Shown here in pieces: positions 6,951-15,241 of a DNA stretch of 64,000 bases. The stretch is taken from assembly GCA_017458585.1 (NCBI GenBank), contig JAFTAJ010000034.1, positions 1 to 64,000 on the forward strand. The letters run 5' to 3'. The position numbers and the translations under genes are program-made. This DNA comes from Bacteroidaceae bacterium. GTDB taxonomy: Bacteria > Bacteroidota > Bacteroidia > Bacteroidales > Bacteroidaceae. Position 1 is the stretch's first letter. Every line of letters starts with the position of its first letter. The notes below the pieces were generated by a model. That model saw nothing but the letters and a program-made list of their open reading frames with translations, was not told the origin of the DNA and ran no database searches.

Positions 6951-8987
6951 ATGAAACTAATTATGACTTTAACACTGGCGGCTGCGATGACAACGGCCGT
7001 AGCTCAAAACGATGAGCACCCACATGGCATTGACGTTAACAACCTTGACAAGAGCGAGGCACCCGGCACCGACTTCTACCGCTATGCGGTGGGCGGATGG
7101 CAGGACAGCCACCCGCTGGACGACGAATACGCCCGCTTCGGCTCCTTCCATGTGCTCGACGAGATGAACAACGCCCGCATACGAGGCATCATAGAGGAGC
7201 TCGCCAAGGAGTGGCACGCCCCCGACACCAACGAGGGCAAGATAGCCAAGCTATACAACATGGCGATGGATATGGACGCACGCAACAAGGCCGGCATTGA
7301 GCCCATAATAGACTTCGTGAAGGAGATAGACCGCAAGAAAAGCAAGGAGGCACTCATCAACATAGTGCCGCTGATGATGCTCTGGCACACCGACTGCTTC
7401 TTCAACGTCTTTGTGGAGGCCGACGCCAAGAACAGCACTGAGAACCTGGTGCAGCTCTACCAGGGTGGCACCACACTCGGCGAGAAGGAATACTACCTCG
7501 ACGAGGACGAGCACACACTCGCCATACGCAAGGCATACCGCGAGTTTGGAACAAAGGTATTCAAGATGATCTTCCCCAGCCTCAGCGACGAAGAGGCGCT
7601 TGCCAAGATGAACACCGTGGCGCGACTGGAGACACGCCTCGCCACGGCCTTCAAGACCAAAGCCCAGCTGCGCATAGCCGAGGAGAACTACAACAAGATA
7701 CCCGTGTCGCAACTGCAGAAAGACTACCCCGCCGTTGACTGGGTAAAAATGTTCTTCGACGTAGCCCAATTCCCCTACTTCGACCAGATATGCGTGGGAC
7801 AGCCCGAAGCCACCAAGGCCGCGTGCCAAATGATTGAAGACGAGAGCCTCGACGACCTGAAGACATACATGATATTCCGCTTCGCCGCCGACAACCTCAG
7901 CCTATGCGGAGAGGAGCAGGTGAACCTCTCGTTCGACTTCTTCGGCCGCACCCTCTCTGGCCGCCAGAGCCTCCAGCCGCTGTGGAAACGTGCCGTCAAC
8001 ACCGTCAACGGACTGCTGGGCGAGGCCGTAGGACAGATATATGTGGAGAGATACTTCCCCGAGAGCGCCAAGCAGCGCATGGAGCAGCTGGTAGAGAACC
8101 TTCGCACCGCTCTGGGCGAGCGCATCATGGCGCAGAAATGGATGAGCCCCAAGACAAAGATCAAGGCCATGGAGAAACTCAGCACCTTCTACGTCAAGAT
8201 TGGATACCCCAACAAATGGCGCGACTACAGAGGCTTCGACTTCAACAAACCCACCAACTTCATGGACGCCGTGCTGGTGGGACGGGCACTCAACACAGTG
8301 CTCGACATCACCGAGACGGTGGGCAAGCCCGTAGATAGGGATAAATGGTACATGACGCCGCAAACGGTCAACGCCTACTACAACCCGCCCACCAACGAGA
8401 TATGCTTCCCCGCTGGCATACTGCAGTACCCCTTCTTCGACCCCGAGGCCGACGATGCGTTTAACTATGGTGCCATTGGAGTGGTGATAGGCCACGAGAT
8501 GACACACGGCTTCGACGACCAGGGCCGCAAGTTCGACAAGGACGGCAACATGACCGACTGGTGGACAACGAAAGACGAGAAAGGCTTCAACACCCAGGCG
8601 CAGAGGATGGTGGACTTCTACAACAACATCAATGTGCTGCCCGACCTCAAAGCCAATGGCTCATTGACGCAGGGCGAGAACCTCGCTGACCACGGCGGTC
8701 TGATGGTGGCATTCCAAGCGCTTAAAAACGCCACCAAGGGACAGCCCGAGAAGACCATCGATGGCTTCACCGACGACCAGCGTTTCTTCCTCGCCTACGC
8801 CGGAGTGTGGGCTGGCAACATACGCGAGGCAGAGATACGACGCCTCACAAAGGCTGACCCCCACTCGCTCGCCCAATGGAGAGTGAACGGAGCACTGCCC
8901 CACATCGACGCGTGGTACAAAGCATTTGGTATAACCGAAAAAGACCCCCTCTTCGTGCCCAAAGCCAAGAGAGTTACGGTGTGGTAG
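6951..8987 (+). CDS. pepO: M13 family zinc endopeptidase (PepO/neprilysin-like)
   Basis: 678 residues with a signal peptide (MKLIMTLTLAAAMTTAVAQ), so secreted or periplasmic; Bacteroidales homologues are often outer-membrane associated. The zinc site is H515-E516-M-T-H519 (HEMTHGFDDQGRKFD), with E576 and D580 in ENLADHGG as third ligand and supporting Asp. The substrate-binding NAYY motif is present (VNAYYNPPTNEICFPAGILQ) and the C-terminus ends VTVW as in M13 proteins (CxxW without the Cys). Length fits the family. It degrades peptides in nutrition or peptide scavenging. It stands between ABC-F and metA with no obvious functional link. Confidence 0.95.
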   Translation: MKLIMTLTLAAAMTTAVAQNDEHPHGIDVNNLDKSEAPGTDFYRYAVGGWQDSHPLDDEYARFGSFHVLDEMNNARIRGIIEELAKEWHAPDTNEGKIAKLYNMAMDMDARNKAGIEPIIDFVKEIDRKKSKEALINIVPLMMLWHTDCFFNVFVEADAKNSTENLVQLYQGGTTLGEKEYYLDEDEHTLAIRKAYREFGTKVFKMIFPSLSDEEALAKMNTVARLETRLATAFKTKAQLRIAEENYNKIPVSQLQKDYPAVDWVKMFFDVAQFPYFDQICVGQPEATKAACQMIEDESLDDLKTYMIFRFAADNLSLCGEEQVNLSFDFFGRTLSGRQSLQPLWKRAVNTVNGLLGEAVGQIYVERYFPESAKQRMEQLVENLRTALGERIMAQKWMSPKTKIKAMEKLSTFYVKIGYPNKWRDYRGFDFNKPTNFMDAVLVGRALNTVLDITETVGKPVDRDKWYMTPQTVNAYYNPPTNEICFPAGILQYPFFDPEADDAFNYGAIGVVIGHEMTHGFDDQGRKFDKDGNMTDWWTTKDEKGFNTQAQRMVDFYNNINVLPDLKANGSLTQGENLADHGGLMVAFQALKNATKGQPEKTIDGFTDDQRFFLAYAGVWAGNIREAEIRRLTKADPHSLAQWRVNGALPHIDAWYKAFGITEKDPLFVPKAKRVTVW

Positions 8988-9033
8988 AATTAGAAATTAG
9001 AAATTAGGAGTTAGGAATAAGGAGAGAGGAGTT
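8988..9033 (+). repeat. TTAGGAG-type heptamer array before metA
   Basis: Degenerate units (AATTAGA, AATTAGG, AGTTAGG, AATAAGG, GAGAGGA) fill the whole gap. The last unit runs into the metA start (GGAGTTATG). Confidence 0.85.
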
Positions 9034-9912
9034 ATGATTTTCCTACCAAAGAAACATCCGTCGGTAGCGAGGCTTAAGGCAAGAGGCATAAGCATCAGCG
9101 ACGGCGAGCCCGGTGACAACGCACTTCGCGTGGTCATACTCAACCTCATGCCCCAGAAGCAAGAGGCCGAGGAAGAGTACTACACCATGATGGACGGCGC
9201 AGGGCTCGACATAGAGATAGTGCTCGCCAAGATGAGCGGCCTCACCTACAAGACCACGCCGCAAGCATACATGGACGAGTTCTACACCGACATAGCAGAC
9301 ATCATGGCGGCTCCCACCCACTACCACGGCATGATAATCAGCGGCGCACCGCTGGAGCACCTCGATTATACAGAGGTAACATACTGGCAACAGCTCAAGC
9401 AGGTGTATCAATGGACTCTCACCCATGTGGGCAGCACACTCAATATCTGCTGGGGAGCATTCGCTGCACTCAAGATATTCTTCGACATCGACAAACACTG
9501 GACAGAGGAAAAACTATTTGGAGTGTACCCACACATCAGAGTGCGCAACGATGTACCACTGGTGGAAGGACTTAGCCTTGAAGTGATGGTGCCCATCAGC
9601 CGCCACATAACCATGATGCGCGAAGAGCTGGAGGCGCAACCCGAGATAACCCTACTCATCGACCAAGAGATAACGGGACCGGAGCTCGCCATGGCATGGG
9701 GAGGGCGCCACATCTTCGCCAATGGCCACATGGAGTATGCCGAGGGACGCCTGCGCTTTGAGTATGAGCGCGATATGGCAAAGGGCGTGCCTATCTGCGT
9801 GCCACTCAACTACTTCATCGACAACGATCCCGCCAAAGACATAAAGGTAAGCTGGCAGGGGACTGGAAAACAATTCTACCACAACTGGCTGACACACTAT
9901 GTTAGGCATTGA
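9034..9912 (+). CDS. metA: Homoserine O-acyltransferase MetA (predicted acetyl-CoA type)
   Basis: 292 residues, full length. Activates homoserine for methionine synthesis in the cytosol. The nucleophile is Cys139 (NICWGAF) and the catalytic His lies in GRHIFANGHMEY. At the position that decides acyl-CoA choice (E. coli Gly111, Bacillus/Thermotoga Glu111) this protein has Glu108 (GAPLEHLDYTEV). By that established rule it should prefer acetyl-CoA although it will usually be labelled succinyltransferase. The stop (TGA 9910-9912) is inside the first ATTGAAC heptamer of the array leading to the next gene. Confidence 0.95.
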   Translation: MIFLPKKHPSVARLKARGISISDGEPGDNALRVVILNLMPQKQEAEEEYYTMMDGAGLDIEIVLAKMSGLTYKTTPQAYMDEFYTDIADIMAAPTHYHGMIISGAPLEHLDYTEVTYWQQLKQVYQWTLTHVGSTLNICWGAFAALKIFFDIDKHWTEEKLFGVYPHIRVRNDVPLVEGLSLEVMVPISRHITMMREELEAQPEITLLIDQEITGPELAMAWGGRHIFANGHMEYAEGRLRFEYERDMAKGVPICVPLNYFIDNDPAKDIKVSWQGTGKQFYHNWLTHYVRH

Positions 9913-9942
9913 ACATTGAACATTGAACATTGAATATTGAAA
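9908..9942 (+). repeat. Five ATTGAAC heptamers bridging metA and U32 peptidase
   Basis: Units: ATTGAAC x3, ATTGAAT, ATTGAAA. The first unit holds the metA stop (9910) and the fourth holds the TTG start (9930) of the next gene. Confidence 0.9.
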
Positions 9943-11786
9943 CTCGTGAAATAGAACTGCTGGCTCCTGCCCGCAATGCGGAGATAGGCATCGAGGCCAT
10001 CAACTGCGGAGCCGACGCTGTGTATATCGGTGCCGAGGCATACGGAGCAAGACATGCCGCCGGCAATAGCGTGAAGGATATCGCACGGCTGGCAGACTAT
10101 GCCCACCACTACGGAGCCAAGGTATATGTCACGGTCAACACCATACTCTATGACGGCGAGCTGCACGATGTGCGCCTCCTCATCGACCAACTGCACGACG
10201 CTGGTGTAGATGCACTGATAGTGCAGGATACTGCCCTGCTGACAATGGACCTGCCGCTGCCATTGCATGCCAGCACACAGATGGACATACGCACCGCCGA
10301 CAAGGTGAGGCAGCTCCACAGCTGGGGCTTTGAGCAGGCTGTGCTCGCTCGCGAGCTGGGACTGAAGGAGATGGCTGACATCCACCAGGCATGCCCCGAG
10401 ATGAAGCTGGAGGCCTTTGTGCACGGTGCCCTGTGCGTGAGCTACAGCGGTCGCTGTTATGCCTCGCAATACTGCTTCGGACGCAGCGCCAACCGCGGAG
10501 AGTGTGCCCAATTCTGCCGCCTCGCCTTCGACTTGGAAGACGCTCAGGGCAACATCATCGCAAGAAACAAACACCTCCTCTCACTCAAGGATATGAACCG
10601 CAGCCGCAACGTAGAGCAAATGCTCGACGCAGGCATCAGTTCACTCAAGATTGAGGGACGCCTCAAAGACATGGCGTATGTGAAAAACACCACTGCCTAC
10701 TACAGCCAACTGCTCGACAAGCTAATCAGCCGCAGGCCGCAAGACTACCGCCGCGCCTCCTACGGACAATGCCACACCACCTTCGAGCCCAATCTCGACA
10801 AGACCTTCAACCGAGGATTCACCGACTATTTCCTGCGCGGCAGAACCGAGGACGTAGCATCCATACATACGCCGAAAGCCGTGGGAGAGCCAGTGGGCAC
10901 AGTGAAGGAGATAAAAAACAACTACATACTTGTGAGCGGCACCAGCAGTTTCCACAACGGCGACGGCATCTGCTTCTTTGACGCTAACGGTACCCTGCAG
11001 GGATTTCGCGTCAACAGAGCCGACAACAACAAGCTCTATCCTCACCTCATGCCGCAGAGCCTTCAGGCAAAGACTCCCTTGTTTTGCAACCACGACGCAA
11101 CCTTAGAGACAGCCATGCTGCGCCCCACCCCACAGCGCACCGTTGGCATCAGCCTCAAGATAGAGGACACCGACGAGGGCTTCCGCCTCACCGCCACCAC
11201 ACAGCAGGGACACACCACCACACTCGATGTAAAAGCCGAACACCAGTCCGCCATCAAGCCGCAGACCGACAGGATAGTTGCAGAACTGAGCAAGACGGGC
11301 GGCACGGGATATGAGGTGACTGAGGTGACAACCCATTTTTCCAAAGACTACTTCATCCCTGCATCCATGCTGGGACAGTGGAGAAGAGAATTGATTGAAA
11401 AAGTGCGAGAGTCAGAAAGTGAGAGAGCCCAAAAGTCAATGCTCAATCCTCAATCTTCAATCCTCAATCTTCAATATTCAATGCTCAATGCCCCCTTTAC
11501 AGAAAACATCTCCAACCGCGCAGCACGCCAGTTCTACGAAGAGCATGGCGCCAAAGAGATAGAGCCCGCATTCGAGATTTCATTGCCAAAAGGCAATGTA
11601 ACATTGATGACTTGTCGCCACTGCATAAAATATTCCTTAGGATTATGCGTTAAATATGATAGGAACAACAAATCTCAATTCCCAAATCTCAATTCCCAAA
11701 TCTCCCTGGTGCTGCCCGACGGCCGACGCTTCCCTCTGGAGTTTGACTGCCATAAGTGCGAGATGAGAGTAACTGCAAAGATATAG
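9930..11786 (+). CDS. Peptidase U32 family protein (collagenase-like / YegQ/RlhA type)
   Basis: 618 residues. TTG 9930 is chosen because the frame closes at 9924 and the family normally begins just before ELLAPA. Family signatures: ELLAPARNAEIGIEAINCGA near the N-terminus; the cysteine-rich SYSGRCYASQYCFGRSANRGECAQFCR; and KIEGRLKDMAYVK. The four Cys of this core probably bind an Fe-S cluster, as in RlhA-type tRNA/rRNA hydroxylases, so RNA modification is as likely as proteolysis. A C-terminal beta domain follows, then a Cys-rich end (TCRHCIKYSLGLC, FDCHKCEMRV). Two in-frame insertions of short tandem repeats (11435-11490; 11670-11704) interrupt this C-terminal part. Confidence 0.9.
   Translation: MNIETREIELLAPARNAEIGIEAINCGADAVYIGAEAYGARHAAGNSVKDIARLADYAHHYGAKVYVTVNTILYDGELHDVRLLIDQLHDAGVDALIVQDTALLTMDLPLPLHASTQMDIRTADKVRQLHSWGFEQAVLARELGLKEMADIHQACPEMKLEAFVHGALCVSYSGRCYASQYCFGRSANRGECAQFCRLAFDLEDAQGNIIARNKHLLSLKDMNRSRNVEQMLDAGISSLKIEGRLKDMAYVKNTTAYYSQLLDKLISRRPQDYRRASYGQCHTTFEPNLDKTFNRGFTDYFLRGRTEDVASIHTPKAVGEPVGTVKEIKNNYILVSGTSSFHNGDGICFFDANGTLQGFRVNRADNNKLYPHLMPQSLQAKTPLFCNHDATLETAMLRPTPQRTVGISLKIEDTDEGFRLTATTQQGHTTTLDVKAEHQSAIKPQTDRIVAELSKTGGTGYEVTEVTTHFSKDYFIPASMLGQWRRELIEKVRESESERAQKSMLNPQSSILNLQYSMLNAPFTENISNRAARQFYEEHGAKEIEPAFEISLPKGNVTLMTCRHCIKYSLGLCVKYDRNNKSQFPNLNSQISLVLPDGRRFPLEFDCHKCEMRVTAKI
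11435..11490 (+). repeat. Eight TTCAATC-type heptamers inside U32 gene
   Basis: Units GTCAATG, CTCAATC, CTCAATC, TTCAATC, CTCAATC, TTCAATA, TTCAATG, CTCAATG; 56 nt read through as a Ser/Leu/Asn/Gln-rich stretch. Confidence 0.9.
11670..11704 (+). repeat. Alternating AAATCTC/AATTCCC heptamers inside U32 gene
   Basis: Five heptamers in a 14-bp period, encoding a Ser/Gln/Pro/Asn stretch between the CxxC motif and the final beta segment. Confidence 0.85.
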
Positions 11787-11789
11787 ACC

Positions 11790-12758
11790 ATGAGACACGC
11801 GACAAGATATATATGGCTGATAATCACTGCGCTATGCGTGCTTGCCTCATGTTCCTACCAAAGCACGGAGCACAACAACAAGTGGACTCTCACGCAGAGC
11901 CAGAGAGACTCCATCGCGTTCTCTACCTATCACCACTACAACGTAGGGTACAATTTTCTATGCATCGCCGACAGCATGCTACTCGGCTCCCACCCTGAGG
12001 GCACAGACCTCAAGCTCGACTATCCCCATGAGGATGTATATCTATACGAAGACGATGACTTCGTGGTAACTGAGATATTCCGCAACCCAAATGTCACCAA
12101 GACATCCATCGACAGCATCTGGCTGTGCGTAGGCTCCGACGGTATCCCCCTCGGCTGGATAAGCGAATATGACCTACATCACAACTCTACGCCCGTAGAT
12201 CCCATCTCGCGGTTTATGGCGTTTTGTGGTAACCTTCGCGACAAACTCTTATCTGGATGGATAGGAAAGAATTTTATAATCTTCCTATTAATATATCTCA
12301 TATTGATTCAGATAAAAAAACAAAATCTTATTCTAATAAAACAGACTGAAAGGTCAATATACACCTATCTCTTCTGGTTCTCTGCTGTAAGTGCCGGCAC
12401 TATTTATGCCACGATAAAATGCCTTACACCGGAAATGTGGGAAGAATTCTATTACCATCCCTCGCTAAACCCTGTGGGCCAGCCACCAATGATTGCTCTC
12501 TACCTATCGCTGATGTGGCTGAACATCATATTCTACATAGCCATCTTCTTCGACCTAAAAGACAGAGTCTCATTAGGTAAGACACTATTAATAATGACTT
12601 TGGCTGCAATAATCGGAATATGTTTTTATATTTGCTTAGCGGCACTTAAGGAAATATTTCTTATCTACGGAATTTACATAATCCTTGTAGCTGCATTAGC
12701 TGCATTCGTATGGAATTACTTAGAATCAAAGAAAAAATGCAAACAAAAATCACAATAA
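11790..12758 (+). CDS. Lipoprotein with SH3-like domain and C-terminal membrane segments
   Basis: 322 residues. It begins with a lipoprotein-type signal (ITALCVLASC). Residues ~30-140 look like a bacterial SH3-like region (DYPHEDVYLYEDDDFVVTEIF..., IWLCVGSDGIPLGWISEYDL). Four hydrophobic segments follow (FIIFLLIYLILI, YLFWFSAVSAGTIYAT, MIALYLSLMWLNIIFYIAIFF, LLIMTLAAIIGICFYICL and a last one near 290-312), then a Lys-rich tail. An SH3-like head on membrane helices suggests wall or envelope sensing, but I cannot name a function. It overlaps the next gene by 22 bp. Confidence 0.75.
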   Translation: MRHATRYIWLIITALCVLASCSYQSTEHNNKWTLTQSQRDSIAFSTYHHYNVGYNFLCIADSMLLGSHPEGTDLKLDYPHEDVYLYEDDDFVVTEIFRNPNVTKTSIDSIWLCVGSDGIPLGWISEYDLHHNSTPVDPISRFMAFCGNLRDKLLSGWIGKNFIIFLLIYLILIQIKKQNLILIKQTERSIYTYLFWFSAVSAGTIYATIKCLTPEMWEEFYYHPSLNPVGQPPMIALYLSLMWLNIIFYIAIFFDLKDRVSLGKTLLIMTLAAIIGICFYICLAALKEIFLIYGIYIILVAALAAFVWNYLESKKKCKQKSQ

Positions 12759-13168
12759 ACGACTGCGCCATCATCGACCTGCCCACATTCACCGACCAGC
12801 GTGGCTGTCTCACCCTCGTTGACAACAATGCCGTAACTCAGTTGCTACCTTTCAAGCCCGCCCGGATATTCTGGATATATGGCACCACCCCCTCCACGGT
12901 GCGCGGCCAACATGCCCACCGCAGCTGCTGGGAAATGGTATGTGCCGTCAGTGGCAGTTTCCGCCTCACCCTCAACGATGGCAGGGAAGAGAAGACATTC
13001 ATGCTCGACTCTCCCTGCAAGGGCGTGATTATTCCGCCGATGGTGTGGTGTCGCCTCTACGACTTCGCCCCTGGCACCGCATGCCTTGCCCTCGCTTCCG
13101 ACGACTATGACGCCGAAGGCTACATCAATGATTTCGAACAGTTTAAAAACGACACAAGCAATGATTAA
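12737..13168 (+). CDS. fdtA: FdtA/WxcM-like sugar 3,4-ketoisomerase (cupin)
   Basis: 143 residues from ATG 12737 (an upstream in-frame ATG at 12710 lies inside the previous gene). Single cupin: RGQHAHRSCWEM holds the catalytic His pair, SGSFRLTLNDG and SPCKGVIIPPMVWCRLYDF the second barrel motif, then LALASDDYDAEGYINDF. The family converts dTDP-4-keto-6-deoxyglucose to the 3-keto isomer for dTDP-3-amino-3,6-dideoxyhexoses. The aminotransferase two genes downstream would be the next enzyme. No dTDP-glucose synthesis genes lie in this window. Confidence 0.88.
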   Translation: MQTKITINDCAIIDLPTFTDQRGCLTLVDNNAVTQLLPFKPARIFWIYGTTPSTVRGQHAHRSCWEMVCAVSGSFRLTLNDGREEKTFMLDSPCKGVIIPPMVWCRLYDFAPGTACLALASDDYDAEGYINDFEQFKNDTSND

Positions 13169-14117
13169 GGCTACCAGATACACGGCACAGATGGCCGACA
13201 AATGGGATGAGTTTGTCAGCAAGGCCCGCAACTCCACGCTACTGCATCGGCGAGGATACATGGACTATCACGCCGACCGTTTCCAAGACGCATCGCTGGT
13301 CTTCACCGACGAGCAAGACAATATCGTGGCTCTGCTCCCTGCATGCCTCAGCCGCGACGACAACAAGACTATCGTCTCCCACCAAGGACTTACATACGGC
13401 GGCTTTATTGTAGAGCCGCTCACGCATACCTTTGTCATAGAGCAAGTATTTGATGCCGCCATCGCCTACTATAGGACACAGATGCAGGCCACTAGCCTGG
13501 TCATAAAACACATACCTTATATATATAGTTCTCAGGCCAGCGACGAGGAACTCTATTTCATCCACAGCCACGGAGGGCAACTCATTGAGCGCGGACTAAG
13601 CCAGACCATTGATCTGTCGCGACCGCTGCCTCTCAACTATCTTCGCCGTCGATGCCTCAACAAGGCGCAGCATGACAACCTCAAAGTCATTGTCGCCAAT
13701 CAGCGAGAGGAGTGGGACCGCTACCACCCGTTGCTTAGCAGCTGTGTGGAGCGACACGGCTTTAAGCCCGTGCACAATGCTGACGAACTGTGGTTGCTCC
13801 ATAGCCGTTTCCCAGACGAGATATTGCTATACGGCACATACAAGGATCACCAGTTGCTCGCCGGCGCAGTAGTATATCTTTCCCCCAATGTGGCACACGC
13901 CCAGTATCTCGCTGTGTCGGATGTGGGCAAGAAATGCGGTGCCCTCGACCTTGCCATCATGACAGCCATCACCGACCAACGCATCAGCCATTGCCGCTAC
14001 TTCGACTTCGGCATCTCCACTGAGCGCGACGGCTCTCTCAACCATGGGCTTACACTACAAAAAGAAGGCTTCGGCGCACGTGGCGTATGCTACGACATAT
14101 ACAAGATGACACTATGA
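13161..14117 (+). CDS. FemAB/GNAT-like acyltransferase
   Basis: 318 residues. ATG 13161 overlaps the isomerase stop. The N-terminal half (IKATRYTAQMADKWDEFVS, LHRRGYMDYHADRF, LVFTDEQDNIVALLPA, HQGLTYGGFIVEP) and a second domain with ILLYGTYKDHQLLAGAVVYL and HAQYLAVSDVGKKCGALDLAI form the doubled GNAT fold of FemAB-like transferases. In a sugar operon it probably acylates the amino sugar made by FdtA and the DegT enzyme, filling the role that FdtC has elsewhere; that is inferred from position. It overlaps the next gene by 4 bp (ATGA). Confidence 0.8.
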   Translation: MIKATRYTAQMADKWDEFVSKARNSTLLHRRGYMDYHADRFQDASLVFTDEQDNIVALLPACLSRDDNKTIVSHQGLTYGGFIVEPLTHTFVIEQVFDAAIAYYRTQMQATSLVIKHIPYIYSSQASDEELYFIHSHGGQLIERGLSQTIDLSRPLPLNYLRRRCLNKAQHDNLKVIVANQREEWDRYHPLLSSCVERHGFKPVHNADELWLLHSRFPDEILLYGTYKDHQLLAGAVVYLSPNVAHAQYLAVSDVGKKCGALDLAIMTAITDQRISHCRYFDFGISTERDGSLNHGLTLQKEGFGARGVCYDIYKMTL

Positions 14118-15226
14118 ACATACCATTCCTTGACCTCGGCAATGTCAACGGCCTATTGCAGACCGAGATAGAGCAGGCCGCCCTCCGCGTCATACGCTCA
14201 GGGCAATATCTCTACGGCGACGAGATTCAGAACTTCGAGCAACAATGGGCCGCCGCCAATGGCGCTGCCTATTGTGTCAGCACAGCCAATGGCCTCGATG
14301 CGCTCACCGCAGCACTGCACTGCCTCAAGGCACTGTGCCACTGGCCCGATGGCAGCGAGGTGATAGTCAGTGCCCACACATTCATAGCCTCCTTCGAAGC
14401 CATCACCCGCTGCAACCTCAAGCCGGTACCTTGCGATGTGACTCCCCACGACTACAACATTGACTGCAACAAAATAACCGCGCTCATCAATGCCAACACG
14501 GTGGCCATCATGCCAGTGCATATCTATGGGCGACCTTGCGACATGCCCACTATCAAAGCAATAGCCGACCATCACAACCTGCGCATCATCACCGACTCCT
14601 GCCAGATGCATCGTCAATCTTCAATCTTCAATTTTCAATCTTCAATAAATTCTGATGTCACCGCGTTCAGCTTCTACCCTGCAAAGAATATGGGAGCTTT
14701 TGGCGATGCAGGATGTCTGGTGACAGACAACAACGAGCTGGCAGACCTCGCAAGAGCATACTGCAACTACGGGGCAACGGTGAAATATCATCATGAGATA
14801 AAGGGCATCAACTCCCGCATGGACTCAGTGCAAGCCGCGATACTGAGTGTAAAACTATCGCACCTTGACGAACAAAACAAACTGCGCCAAGCTCAGGCTC
14901 TGCGCTATAACCAAGGCATCAGCAATCCTTTGGTCAGTCTGCCTTACGGAGGACAAGACGTCGACCAATCATGCTGGCATGTCTATCCCGTGTTCTGCGA
15001 CAAGCGCCAGCAACTACAGCAGTGGCTTTCCTCTCATGGAGTTGGCTCCATTATCCACTACCCCATCCCGCCACACAAACAAAAGGCGTACGCAGAACTC
15101 AATGACCTTACCCTACCCGTGACCGAGCATATTTGCAACACTGAGCTGAGCCTCCCGCTTAATCCTGCACTCACTGCAGAGCAACAAGATTACATTATCG
15201 ACGTGCTCAACAAATTCACAGCCTAA
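14114..15226 (+). CDS. DegT/DnrJ/EryC1/StrS sugar aminotransferase (FdtB-like)
   Basis: 370 residues, PLP-dependent. Recognised by NIPFLDLG start, TANGLDALTAAL, MPVHIYGRPCDM, the cofactor-contacting D161-S-C-Q164 and the Schiff-base Lys191 in FSFYPAKNMGAFGDAG, then NYGA...GINSRMDSVQAAIL. It would transaminate the 3-keto sugar made by the FdtA-like enzyme. Oddity: the loop that normally reads HGA.Y.G...G between DSCQ and SFYP.K is replaced by a sequence coded by five TTCAATC heptamers (14613-14647), directly beside the PLP site. Confidence 0.92.
   Translation: MNIPFLDLGNVNGLLQTEIEQAALRVIRSGQYLYGDEIQNFEQQWAAANGAAYCVSTANGLDALTAALHCLKALCHWPDGSEVIVSAHTFIASFEAITRCNLKPVPCDVTPHDYNIDCNKITALINANTVAIMPVHIYGRPCDMPTIKAIADHHNLRIITDSCQMHRQSSIFNFQSSINSDVTAFSFYPAKNMGAFGDAGCLVTDNNELADLARAYCNYGATVKYHHEIKGINSRMDSVQAAILSVKLSHLDEQNKLRQAQALRYNQGISNPLVSLPYGGQDVDQSCWHVYPVFCDKRQQLQQWLSSHGVGSIIHYPIPPHKQKAYAELNDLTLPVTEHICNTELSLPLNPALTAEQQDYIIDVLNKFTA
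14613..14647 (+). repeat. Five TTCAATC heptamers in aminotransferase active-site loop
   Basis: Units GTCAATC, TTCAATC, TTCAATT, TTCAATC, TTCAATA lie between codons for DSCQMH and SDVTAFSFYPAK and take the place of a normally conserved Gly-rich loop. Confidence 0.9.
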
Positions 15227-15241
15227 GTTCTCTGCACACAG

